The notes under the pieces were generated by a model. That model did not search any database, had not been told where the DNA came from, and saw only the letters and a program-made list of their open reading frames with translations. A DNA stretch of 9,679 nt from Bacteroidia bacterium (GTDB lineage: Bacteria > Bacteroidota > Bacteroidia > Cytophagales > Cyclobacteriaceae): the NCBI GenBank assembly GCA_016650355.1, contig JAENVX010000172.1:1-9679 (forward strand). Direction: 5' to 3'. This document shows positions 1 to 6,992 of the stretch, in pieces (position 1 is the stretch's first letter; every line of letters starts with the position of its first letter). A program made the translations under genes and the position numbers.

Positions 1-1
1 A

Positions 2-262
2 TTCATCATTTTCGCGTTTTCAGATTTTGGGGGAACCGTTGCACTGGGATTGCTAACATCCACCACATTGATCATCTCAATGTTTACCAACCTTATTTTG
101 TTACCTGCTTTGATCATGACGTTTGACAAACCTAAAAAAGGAAAAAAAGGAGACCGATTGCTGATTGATGATTTTGATCCTGGATTTTATGGTGAAAACG
201 AGGACGAAGAAATAGATTTGAGCAAAATCAAAATTCATGATCGGATGGGATCTGCGGAGTAA
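2..262 (+). CDS. RND/MMPL-type transporter permease, C-terminal end (5' truncated by window)
   Basis: This frame is open from the first bases of the window, so the gene starts upstream and only the last 86 residues are visible. The visible part begins FIIFAFSDFGGTVALGLLTSTTL and continues into a hydrophobic helix (ISMFTNLILLPALIMTF). This matches the last transmembrane segment of Bacteroidetes MMPL/RND-superfamily permeases, where a 'SDFGG...LGxLTSxTLxxSxxxNLxLLP' pattern is typical. A basic stretch (KPKKGKKGDR) follows the helix, fitting a cytoplasmic border, and then an acidic tail (ENEDEEIDLSK). Such proteins are inner-membrane proton-driven exporters or lipid transporters. The substrate cannot be told from this fragment. 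It ends 30 nt before ileS with no clear terminator between, so read-through is possible. The family call rests on a short segment. Confidence 0.72.
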   Translation, partial: FIIFAFSDFGGTVALGLLTSTTLIISMFTNLILLPALIMTFDKPKKGKKGDRLLIDDFDPGFYGENEDEEIDLSKIKIHDRMGSAE

Positions 263-292
263 GAAAAATTAACAGATTTTATAAGTAATCGA

Positions 293-3200
293 ATGTTGGA
301 GAAGTATAAAGAACACAAGGAGCTTAATTACGCGAAGCTCGCTGATGAGGTGCTGGAGTTTTGGAAGAGCGAAAAGATTTTTGAGCAGTCTGTTTCATTG
401 CGCGAGGGCAAACCATCATTTACATTTTATGAAGGCCCCCCTTCCGCTAACGGCACACCAGGCATTCATCACGTGATGGCACGCACGGTGAAAGATATTT
501 TTTGCCGATATAAAACACTACAAGGATTTCAGGTAAAGCGTAAGGGAGGCTGGGACACGCATGGCCTTCCGGTAGAATTGCAGGTGGAGAAACAGCTTGG
601 TATAACCAAGGATGACATAGGAAAGAAAATCAGCATTGAAGAGTACAACAAAAAATGTCGTGAGACAGTAATGATGTACAAAGATCAATGGGATGATCTT
701 ACCGTGAAGATGGGCTATTGGGTTGACCTGGAGAAGCCCTACATCACTTACGAAAAGGAATACATTGAATCGTTGTGGTGGATACTTCGCCAACTGTATG
801 ACAAAAAACTTTTATACAAAGGCTACAGCATACAGCCATACTCACCGGCAGCGGGTACGGGATTAAGTTCACACGAATTGAACTTGCCAGGCTGCTACAA
901 AGATGTGAAAGATACATCTGTCGTGGCGCAGTTTAAAGTGAAGAGAGATTCAAAATCGGAACTTTTATTCAAGGGCATAGACGCAGACGTTTTTATTTTA
1001 GCGTGGACAACAACGCCCTGGACACTTCCTTCCAATACGGCATTGGCAGTGGGCGATAAAATAAAATATCTTCAAGTTAATACGTTTAATCCCTACACGT
1101 ATAAATCGATTAGTGTGGTGTTGGCAAAAGATCTTGTCACCAAATATTTTTCCGAGAAGAACAAGGAGGTAAAGCTTACAGATTATAAGGCTGGTGATAA
1201 AATTATTCCATATGAAGTTGCACAGGAATTCTCCGGAGGGCAATTGGTTGGCATCCGTTATGAACAACTAATGCCTTTTCTACAACCATTGACGGATGTA
1301 GACAAAGCCTTTCAGGTAATAGCAGGGGATTTTGTTACCACTGAAGATGGAACAGGTGTTGTTCATATTTCACCAACGTTTGGGGCGGATGACTTTCGTG
1401 CTGCTAAGCAAAATGGCATTCCTGCACTTACTTTAAATGACGCGCTTGGAAATGAAGTGCCTACAGTAGACAGAAAAGGAAAATTTGTAAATCAGATTGG
1501 CGTAAAACTGGTTGAAGGTGTTAAAGCCTTTGGAATTAAAACACATAAGCCTTTAGGTGCGGATGACTTCTATGTAAAGAACTATACAGATGAAGATGAA
1601 TCGCATGCGGATTATAAAAACACCGATGTTGTAATCTCTATCATTTTAAAAGAAGAAAATAAAGCTTTTAAGGTTGAGAAGTACGAGCACACGTACCCAC
1701 ATTGCTGGCGTACTGATAAACCGGTGTTGTACTATCCATTGGACAGCTGGTTCATAAAAACCACTGCGTTGAAAGACCGCATGGTGGAATTGAATAGGAC
1801 CATCAACTGGAAACCTGAATCTACGGGTTCAGGTCGCTTTGGCAATTGGTTGGAGAATCTCGTGGATTGGAATTTATCACGTTCCCGCTATTGGGGCACA
1901 CCGCTTCCTATTTGGCGCACAAAAGATGGCAAGGAAGAAATATGTATTGGTTCGCTGGACGAATTGAATAAGGAAGTAGATAAATCGGTGAAGGCTGGTT
2001 TAATGAAAGCTTCGCTGAAAGCAGATTTTGATTTACACCGGCCGTATGTAGATGATCTGATATTAGTTGGCGCTTCGGGCCAACCGATGTATCGCGAACT
2101 TGATCTTATCGATGTGTGGTTTGATTCCGGAGCGATGCCATATGCGCAGTGGCATTATCCATTTGAGAACAAAGATATTTTCAAAGACAGCTACCCGGCA
2201 GATTTTATTGCAGAGGGTGTTGACCAAACACGGGGCTGGTTCTTCACGCTTCACGCTATTGCAACAATGGCGTTTGACAGTGTTGCGTTTAAAAATGTAA
2301 TTTCTAATGGTCTCGTGCTCGATAAGAGCGGCAATAAAATGTCGAAGAGCAAGGGCAACGTGGTCAATCCTTTTGAAACAATTTCAAAGTTTGGCCCTGA
2401 TGCAGTACGGTGGTACATGATTGAAAACGCACCGCCCTGGGACAATTTGAAATTTGATCTGGAAGGTATAGCAGAAGTGCAGCGTAGGTTTTTTGGAACG
2501 TTGCGGAATACATATTCCTTTTTTGCATTGTATGCCAACATTGATGGCTTTGTTAAAGATGAGATGAGCAATGTTCCGTACGATCAACTCTCTTCACTCG
2601 ATCGGTGGATTATAACAAAAGAACAATCGTTAATAGAAACGGTAACAGCAGCATACGATGAATATGAGCCTACGAAAGCAGCGCGTGCCATACAAGAGTT
2701 TGTAAACGATCACCTTTCAAATTGGTATGTGCGGCTAAACCGGAAACGTTTTTGGCAACCGTCTAATCGTGGTGAATTGTCCCTAGATAAAAAGGCAGCC
2801 TACGAAACGCTATATGAATGCCTGATGGTTACGGCACAGCTGATGGCGCCAATTGCTCCGTTTTTCAGCGAATGGCTCTACAAAAATCTAACAGATAATA
2901 TTCGAAGCAGAGCGAAACAAAACAATACGCCACTTCAGTTTACTTCTGTGCATCATACATTATTAATAAAAGCGGATGCTAAACGGAAAGATGAGGAATT
3001 GGAAATATCCATGGGGTATGCACAGCGCATTAGTTCATTGGTTCATTCGATCCGAAAAAACAGTAAGGTAAAAGTTCGTACACCCTTACAAAAGGTTTTG
3101 CTTCCTGTACTCGATGAAAAATTTGCCCAGCGTGTAAAAAATGTTGAGAACATCATCAAGGCAGAAGTGAATGTGAAAGAGATCCAATACATCGATGATG

Positions 3201-3733
3201 CCTCCGGTTTGTTGGTAAAGAAAGTGAAGCCAAACCTTGCCAAGCTCGGTAAACAGTACGGTCCTAAGATGTTGGAGGTGTTAGCGGTCATCAATACGTT
3301 TACAAAAGAAGATATCCAGGCGATTGAGAAGGGGGTGTTTACAAAGGGAGGATTTGATCTTGTGGTTGAAGATGTGTTGATCAGTTCGGAAGACATTCCA
3401 GGATGGGCCGTGGCGTCAGAAGCTGGCATCACCGTGGCACTTGATATTACGCTTACAGAAGAATTAAGGAAGGAAGGCATTGCACGCGATTTTGTTAACC
3501 GCATTCAAAACTTGCGCAAAGACCAGGGCCTTGAAGTACTGGATAAGATTTCCATTGAAATTGAAAGTAATGGACACAGTGAAGTGGTTGTATCCGCTTT
3601 ACGCGATTATAAAGATTACATCAGCAGTGAAACACAAGCCTTGAGTATGGAGTTAAAGAGTAAACTCACGGATGCAACGGAAGTGGACATGGATGAATTG
3701 ACATTAAGAGTAAGAGTAGAGATAAAGAAGTAA
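293..3733 (+). CDS. ileS: Isoleucyl-tRNA synthetase (IleRS), type 2-like, GIHH signature
   Basis: This 1146-residue class I aminoacyl-tRNA synthetase charges tRNA-Ile with isoleucine in the cytoplasm. The nucleotide-binding signature is GIHH at residues 57-60 in place of canonical HIGH. It is followed by GGWDTHGLPVE (about 85-95). The CP1 editing domain shows WTTTPWTLPSN (238-248) and GTGVVHISP...FGADD (353-367). The catalytic core returns with SRSRYWGTPLPIW (529 onward), DVWFDSGAMPYAQW, EGVDQTRGWFF and the second signature KMSKS (682-686). An all-helical anticodon-binding domain and a long C-terminal region follow. The length suits the eukaryote-like type 2 enzymes of Bacteroidetes. The ATG at 293 lacks an obvious Shine-Dalgarno, which is normal in this phylum. 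No T-box leader is visible in the 30-nt gap upstream. Family identity is very secure; the type 2 assignment is inferred from length and signature. Confidence 0.97.
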   Translation: MLEKYKEHKELNYAKLADEVLEFWKSEKIFEQSVSLREGKPSFTFYEGPPSANGTPGIHHVMARTVKDIFCRYKTLQGFQVKRKGGWDTHGLPVELQVEKQLGITKDDIGKKISIEEYNKKCRETVMMYKDQWDDLTVKMGYWVDLEKPYITYEKEYIESLWWILRQLYDKKLLYKGYSIQPYSPAAGTGLSSHELNLPGCYKDVKDTSVVAQFKVKRDSKSELLFKGIDADVFILAWTTTPWTLPSNTALAVGDKIKYLQVNTFNPYTYKSISVVLAKDLVTKYFSEKNKEVKLTDYKAGDKIIPYEVAQEFSGGQLVGIRYEQLMPFLQPLTDVDKAFQVIAGDFVTTEDGTGVVHISPTFGADDFRAAKQNGIPALTLNDALGNEVPTVDRKGKFVNQIGVKLVEGVKAFGIKTHKPLGADDFYVKNYTDEDESHADYKNTDVVISIILKEENKAFKVEKYEHTYPHCWRTDKPVLYYPLDSWFIKTTALKDRMVELNRTINWKPESTGSGRFGNWLENLVDWNLSRSRYWGTPLPIWRTKDGKEEICIGSLDELNKEVDKSVKAGLMKASLKADFDLHRPYVDDLILVGASGQPMYRELDLIDVWFDSGAMPYAQWHYPFENKDIFKDSYPADFIAEGVDQTRGWFFTLHAIATMAFDSVAFKNVISNGLVLDKSGNKMSKSKGNVVNPFETISKFGPDAVRWYMIENAPPWDNLKFDLEGIAEVQRRFFGTLRNTYSFFALYANIDGFVKDEMSNVPYDQLSSLDRWIITKEQSLIETVTAAYDEYEPTKAARAIQEFVNDHLSNWYVRLNRKRFWQPSNRGELSLDKKAAYETLYECLMVTAQLMAPIAPFFSEWLYKNLTDNIRSRAKQNNTPLQFTSVHHTLLIKADAKRKDEELEISMGYAQRISSLVHSIRKNSKVKVRTPLQKVLLPVLDEKFAQRVKNVENIIKAEVNVKEIQYIDDASGLLVKKVKPNLAKLGKQYGPKMLEVLAVINTFTKEDIQAIEKGVFTKGGFDLVVEDVLISSEDIPGWAVASEAGITVALDITLTEELRKEGIARDFVNRIQNLRKDQGLEVLDKISIEIESNGHSEVVVSALRDYKDYISSETQALSMELKSKLTDATEVDMDELTLRVRVEIKK

Positions 3734-3804
3734 TCAACAGCATTGGCAATAGGCACTAGCAAACTATCGCAACGCCTAAGTCCAATTGTCTAAGCCAAAA
3801 TAGA

Positions 3805-4545
3805 ATGAGTTCCAGAAAATATTTTTTACTAGCCTTGCTAATTATCATACTCGATCAAGCGAGTAAACTGCTCGTGCATAAATTTATGTACATACACCAG
3901 GAAGTAAATGTACTTGGTGAGTGGTTTAAACTTCACTATTTATTAAACCCGGGAATGGCCTTTGGTATTCGTTGGGAAAGTGAATTTGGAAAACTGACAC
4001 TTACGTTCTTTCGGATCTTTGCAATGTTTGGCATCGCGTGGTACTTGGTAAAAATGAGCCTAAAAGGAACACACTCAGGATTTTTGATTTGCATGGCATT
4101 GATTTTAGGAGGTGCTATCGGAAATGTAATCGACAGTACTTTTTATGGCGTGGTCTTAAACAACGCGCCTATAGATTCTGTTACCAAGTGGTTCCATGGT
4201 CAGGTGATTGACATGCTCTATTTTCCAATTTATGATTTCTATTGGCCAGACTGGATTCCTTATTTGGGAGGAGAATATTTCTTATTCTTTAGTCCGGTCT
4301 TTAATATAGCCGACTCTGCGATATTTATTGGTGTTGTCACTATCTTGTTTTCTCAAAAGAGATTTTTTAAGGAACATTTGGTAGAGGCCGAGCAATCGAC
4401 TTCAACAGAAACAATCGTTGCGCATGACGAAGAGTTGATTGACGCATATACGGAGCGAGGAATTGAGGAGCAGCCATTTTTCAAAGATGAGTATAAATCG
4501 CCTCTGGAAACTCCTGAGGAAGGCGAGGCAGAGAAGTCTGCATAA
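3805..4545 (+). CDS. lspA: Lipoprotein signal peptidase (signal peptidase II) with acidic C-terminal tail
   Basis: LspA is an inner-membrane aspartyl protease that removes the signal peptide from prolipoproteins after lipidation of the lipobox cysteine. The 246-residue product shows the family boxes in order: LDQASK (16-21), YLLNPGMAFG (45-54), GNVIDSTFYG (106-115) with catalytic Asp110, and FNIADSAIFIG (166-176) with catalytic Asp170. Four hydrophobic segments are visible, at about 6-24, 66-83, 92-107 and 168-183. Two features differ from the 160-170 residue enterobacterial enzyme: a roughly 50-residue insert between the two catalytic boxes, rich in aromatic residues (about 117-165), and an acidic tail from about residue 190 to the end. 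Ser replaces the usual Arg after Asp110, which I recall as common in Bacteroidetes. Following ileS is classic synteny. The start ATG is preceded by AAAATAGA, without a strong ribosome site. Confidence 0.94.
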   Translation: MSSRKYFLLALLIIILDQASKLLVHKFMYIHQEVNVLGEWFKLHYLLNPGMAFGIRWESEFGKLTLTFFRIFAMFGIAWYLVKMSLKGTHSGFLICMALILGGAIGNVIDSTFYGVVLNNAPIDSVTKWFHGQVIDMLYFPIYDFYWPDWIPYLGGEYFLFFSPVFNIADSAIFIGVVTILFSQKRFFKEHLVEAEQSTSTETIVAHDEELIDAYTERGIEEQPFFKDEYKSPLETPEEGEAEKSA

Positions 4546-4577
4546 GAATAAACAAAAGTCTTTAACCATTAATTAAC

Positions 4578-5081
4578 ATGGCCGAAACGCTTATCATCTC
4601 TCAATCAACAAACAAAGACGAGCGTTACCAATCTCTTATCCCGCAACTTGAGGCATTGGTTTCTGGCGAGCCCGATGTTATTGCTAACCTATCCAACATA
4701 GCAGCAGCCCTCCGGCAGTCCATGAATTTTTTCTGGGTAGGTTTTTATATTGTAAAAAACAATGCCATGCCTGCAGGCAGACAGGAATTGGTGTTAGGTC
4801 CATTTCAAGGTCCAATCGCGTGCACGCGAATCGCGTTAGGGAAAGGAGTATGTGGCACTTCATGGAAAGAAAAGAAAACAATATTGGTAGCTAACGTAGA
4901 TGAATTTCCAGGACATATTGCCTGTAGTTCCGATTCTAAATCGGAAATAGTTTTGCCTGCCTTTAAAAACAACGAAGTAGCACTGGTACTGGATGTGGAC
5001 AGTGATAAACTCAGTGACTTTGACAATATCGATGAGCTTTATCTGGGGCACGTGATGCGCATGATCGAAAAATTTCTCTAA
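4578..5081 (+). CDS. msrC: Free methionine-(R)-sulfoxide reductase (GAF-fold fRMsr)
   Basis: This 167-residue cytoplasmic enzyme belongs to the GAF-domain family typified by E. coli YebR/MsrC, which reduces free L-methionine-(R)-sulfoxide with thioredoxin as electron donor. The sequence carries the family pattern WVGFYIV (53-59), LVLGPFQGPIACTRI (71-85), GKGVCGTSW (88-96) and GHIACSSDSKSEIVLP (112-127). The three redox cysteines are Cys82, Cys92 and Cys116, and the SEIVLP segment is diagnostic. Against the E. coli protein, as I recall it, the loop before LVLGPFQG has about seven extra residues, AMPAGRQ (63-69), encoded by a small palindrome (see separate entry). The gene lies 32 nt after lspA. 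Its stop is only 8 nt from the likely ATG of the MutS-like gene, so the two are probably co-transcribed and translationally coupled. Confidence 0.92.
   Translation: MAETLIISQSTNKDERYQSLIPQLEALVSGEPDVIANLSNIAAALRQSMNFFWVGFYIVKNNAMPAGRQELVLGPFQGPIACTRIALGKGVCGTSWKEKKTILVANVDEFPGHIACSSDSKSEIVLPAFKNNEVALVLDVDSDKLSDFDNIDELYLGHVMRMIEKFL
4764..4784 (+). repeat. 21-bp in-frame palindromic mini-insert encoding AMPAGRQ
   Basis: Inside the fRMsr gene, codons 63-69 encode AMPAGRQ, and the DNA holds a perfect 12-bp palindrome TGCCTGCAGGCA (4768-4779) followed by GACAGG. From memory, Bacteroidetes genomes carry many copies of a short repeat close to TGCCTGCCGGCAGGCAGG that reads PAGRQ in one frame; 4768-4785 would match that at 16 of 18 positions. 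Removing these seven codons restores the spacing of E. coli MsrC between its FYLLEDD segment and LVLGPFQG. The palindrome is seen directly. Its status as an inserted repeat is inferred from the alignment. Confidence 0.6.
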
Positions 5082-5089
5082 TCTTGACT

Positions 5090-6871
5090 ATGCAGGAATT
5101 AAAACAGCATTACGCTGGTAGGCAGGCTGAGTTTGCAGCAGCACTTACCAAAGTAAATAGAGTCCTGCGTTCTATTTCACTTGGCAGAGTAGCGTTGGCA
5201 CTGCTTTTTCTTTTCATCGGGTATTTAGGACTCAGCCAGTCTCCTTTTTTTTATGCGCTACCATTTATAGCAGCAGGTTTTCTTTACCTGGTCTCGCTGT
5301 ATAATAAAACTTTTCTTAAAAGTCGGCTACTCCAAAATTTGGTGACGCTAAACGAACTTGAGCACAAAGCTCAGGATCACGATTATGGAAATTTCAAACC
5401 GGGTGAGCAATTTGTCGATCCACATCATCCGTACAGTTACGATCTAGATTTATTTGGCAAGGGATCGCTGTTTCAATATCTCAACCGATGTGGCACTATC
5501 ATTGGAGAAAATAAGTTAGCAGATCTTCTTCTCACGCCCCGTATTGATAAGCAAAACATTTATGAACGTCAGGAGGCGGTGAAGGATGTTAGCGAACATA
5601 TTCAATTCCGACAGAACTTTTGGGCTCATGCTATTTTGGAAAAGGACAGCTCATTTGAAGTAAATAAGGTACTTGAGTGGTCAAAGGATAAGAATTTTAT
5701 TGAAGGAAAGCTATCCTATAAAATTGTATTGATAGCCGGGCCCCTGATTCCGCTTTCGTTGCTAGCTGTAGTTATAGTATCGAGCACTTCGTGGATGCCA
5801 GCCTTAATGATGGCCATGATCGTTCAATGGTCAATAGTTGCATTTCACTCACGCAAAATAACGCGAGTGCATGATGTGCTTAGTAAACAGAAACAAGCTA
5901 TCGATAGGTATGCGGTATTATTGAATCTTATCGCAATGGAGAGTTTTACATCGCACATTTTTCAAACTATAAAAATGAAGGCTATTGAAGCTTCTGCGAA
6001 AGTGAGGGAGTTTTCAAATCTGATCAATGCGCTGGAGTCTCGAAATAATGGAATTGCGAATCTCATTGGAAATTCTTTTTTCTTGTACGACCTGCAATCC
6101 ATTCAGAAACTAGAACGTTGGCGTGATGTTAATGCCGCAGACTTGCCTCGTTGGCTCGAAACAATTGCCGAAGCAGATATGTTTTGTGCGTTTGGCACTT
6201 TTCACTTTAACAATCCATCTTATGCTTTTCCTGCTATTAAAGAAGAGCTGTCGATAAAAGCTGAAGCATTAGGCCATCCTTTAATCGCAGCTGTTGAAAG
6301 GATTAACAATGATTTATCACAGGGCAATCCTGAGACGATCACGATCATCACGGGAGCTAACATGGCGGGGAAAAGTACCTTCTTACGAGCGGTGGGAGTT
6401 AACATCGTGTTGGCGTTGGCAGGAGCACCAGTCTGTGCCAAAGCATTTTCCTGTCCCATCATTGGTTTGCGATCGGGTATGCGAACGTCCGATTCATTAC
6501 AGGAACATCAATCCTATTTTTATGCGGAGCTACACCGTCTACAAAGTATTATGGAAGACCTTCGATCGGGGAAGCCACTCTTAATTTTGTTGGACGAAAT
6601 TTTGAAGGGCACCAACTCTACAGATAAACAGTCTGGCTCTATCGCTATTGTAGAGCAGCTTGTGAAACTCAACGCCTTGGTTTTGTTGGCAACACACGAT
6701 GTGATATTGGGTGGCTTGCAAGACAGATTCCCGGGTCAGGTCAACAATGGCTGTTTTGAAAGTCAGGTGGATGGCGCGCGCCTTACGTTTGATTTCAAAC
6801 TGAAGCCTGGAGTTGCACAAAAATCCAACGCTACCTTCTTGATGAAGCAGATGGGTATAATTCCTAGTTAA
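5090..6871 (+). CDS. MutS-like ATPase with N-terminal transmembrane segments
   Basis: The 593-residue product ends in a MutS domain V ATPase. Numbered from the ATG at 5090, it has HPLI (396-399), Walker A GANMAGKST (422-430), the post-Walker segment GAPVCA (445-450), RSGMRTSD...YFYAEL (461-480), Walker B LLILLDE (497-503, with Asp502 and Glu503) followed by GTNSTDKQSG, and the H-loop LLATHD (532-537). A lever/clamp-like helical region precedes the ATPase. No mismatch-recognition domain I with its Phe-X-Glu motif is visible. In its place are two hydrophobic pairs (about 33-48 with 53-70, and 211-231 with 235-252) that look like transmembrane helices. This is therefore a membrane-anchored MutS paralogue, not canonical MutS. 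ATG 5090 is preferred over an in-frame TTG at 5084. The gene is 8 nt after the fRMsr gene. The cellular role is unknown to me; the family call is firm. Confidence 0.88.
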   Translation: MQELKQHYAGRQAEFAAALTKVNRVLRSISLGRVALALLFLFIGYLGLSQSPFFYALPFIAAGFLYLVSLYNKTFLKSRLLQNLVTLNELEHKAQDHDYGNFKPGEQFVDPHHPYSYDLDLFGKGSLFQYLNRCGTIIGENKLADLLLTPRIDKQNIYERQEAVKDVSEHIQFRQNFWAHAILEKDSSFEVNKVLEWSKDKNFIEGKLSYKIVLIAGPLIPLSLLAVVIVSSTSWMPALMMAMIVQWSIVAFHSRKITRVHDVLSKQKQAIDRYAVLLNLIAMESFTSHIFQTIKMKAIEASAKVREFSNLINALESRNNGIANLIGNSFFLYDLQSIQKLERWRDVNAADLPRWLETIAEADMFCAFGTFHFNNPSYAFPAIKEELSIKAEALGHPLIAAVERINNDLSQGNPETITIITGANMAGKSTFLRAVGVNIVLALAGAPVCAKAFSCPIIGLRSGMRTSDSLQEHQSYFYAELHRLQSIMEDLRSGKPLLILLDEILKGTNSTDKQSGSIAIVEQLVKLNALVLLATHDVILGGLQDRFPGQVNNGCFESQVDGARLTFDFKLKPGVAQKSNATFLMKQMGIIPS

Positions 6872-6897
6872 AAGAAATACATCTGATTTTTTAGTGT

Positions 6898-6917
6898 TAA
6901 TGCAGGTGCCTGCGTTA
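6898..6917. terminator. Small hairpin between the MutS-like gene and the aminotransferase gene
   Basis: The sequence TAATGCAGG-TG-CCTGCGTTA pairs along its whole length, with one G-U wobble. The innermost pair must open, leaving a GUGC loop on an 8-bp stem. It begins 27 nt after the MutS-like stop codon. No U-rich tract follows on either strand, so a classic intrinsic terminator is not shown. It could be a weak transcript end, an mRNA 3'-end stabiliser or a protein-binding palindrome. It is the only clear structure in this 121-nt gap. Confidence 0.35.
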
Positions 6918-6992
6918 GGTAAGAGGGCAGGGCAATACGAGGTGATTCTTGATTAAATTTTATCTACCTTCATCCATCCAAATCCAACATTT

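Noticed and set aside
263..292. T-box or other riboswitch leader in front of ileS
   Set aside because: The gap is only 30 nt and holds no stem, specifier loop or terminator.
3043..3504. 153-codon reverse-strand open frame inside ileS
   Set aside because: It lies wholly within a certain ileS coding region, is rich in Ser, Thr and Phe as expected for an antisense shadow, and has no recognisable motif.
5084..5089. TTG codon as an earlier start for the MutS-like gene
   Set aside because: It adds only two residues. The ATG at 5090 is a stronger initiator and sits in a normal coupled position after the fRMsr stop.
5120..5133. AGRQ-encoding sequence in the MutS-like N-terminus as another copy of the PAGRQ mini-repeat
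   Set aside because: Only GGCAGG-type words are shared. The surrounding palindrome is missing and no insertion is evident, so this looks like coincidence.
6965..6972. TACCTTCA as a Bacteroidetes -7 element (TAnnTTTG) for the aminotransferase gene
   Set aside because: It fits only in part, and no TTTG-like -33 element is found at the usual spacing of about 19-21 nt upstream. The evidence is too weak to list.
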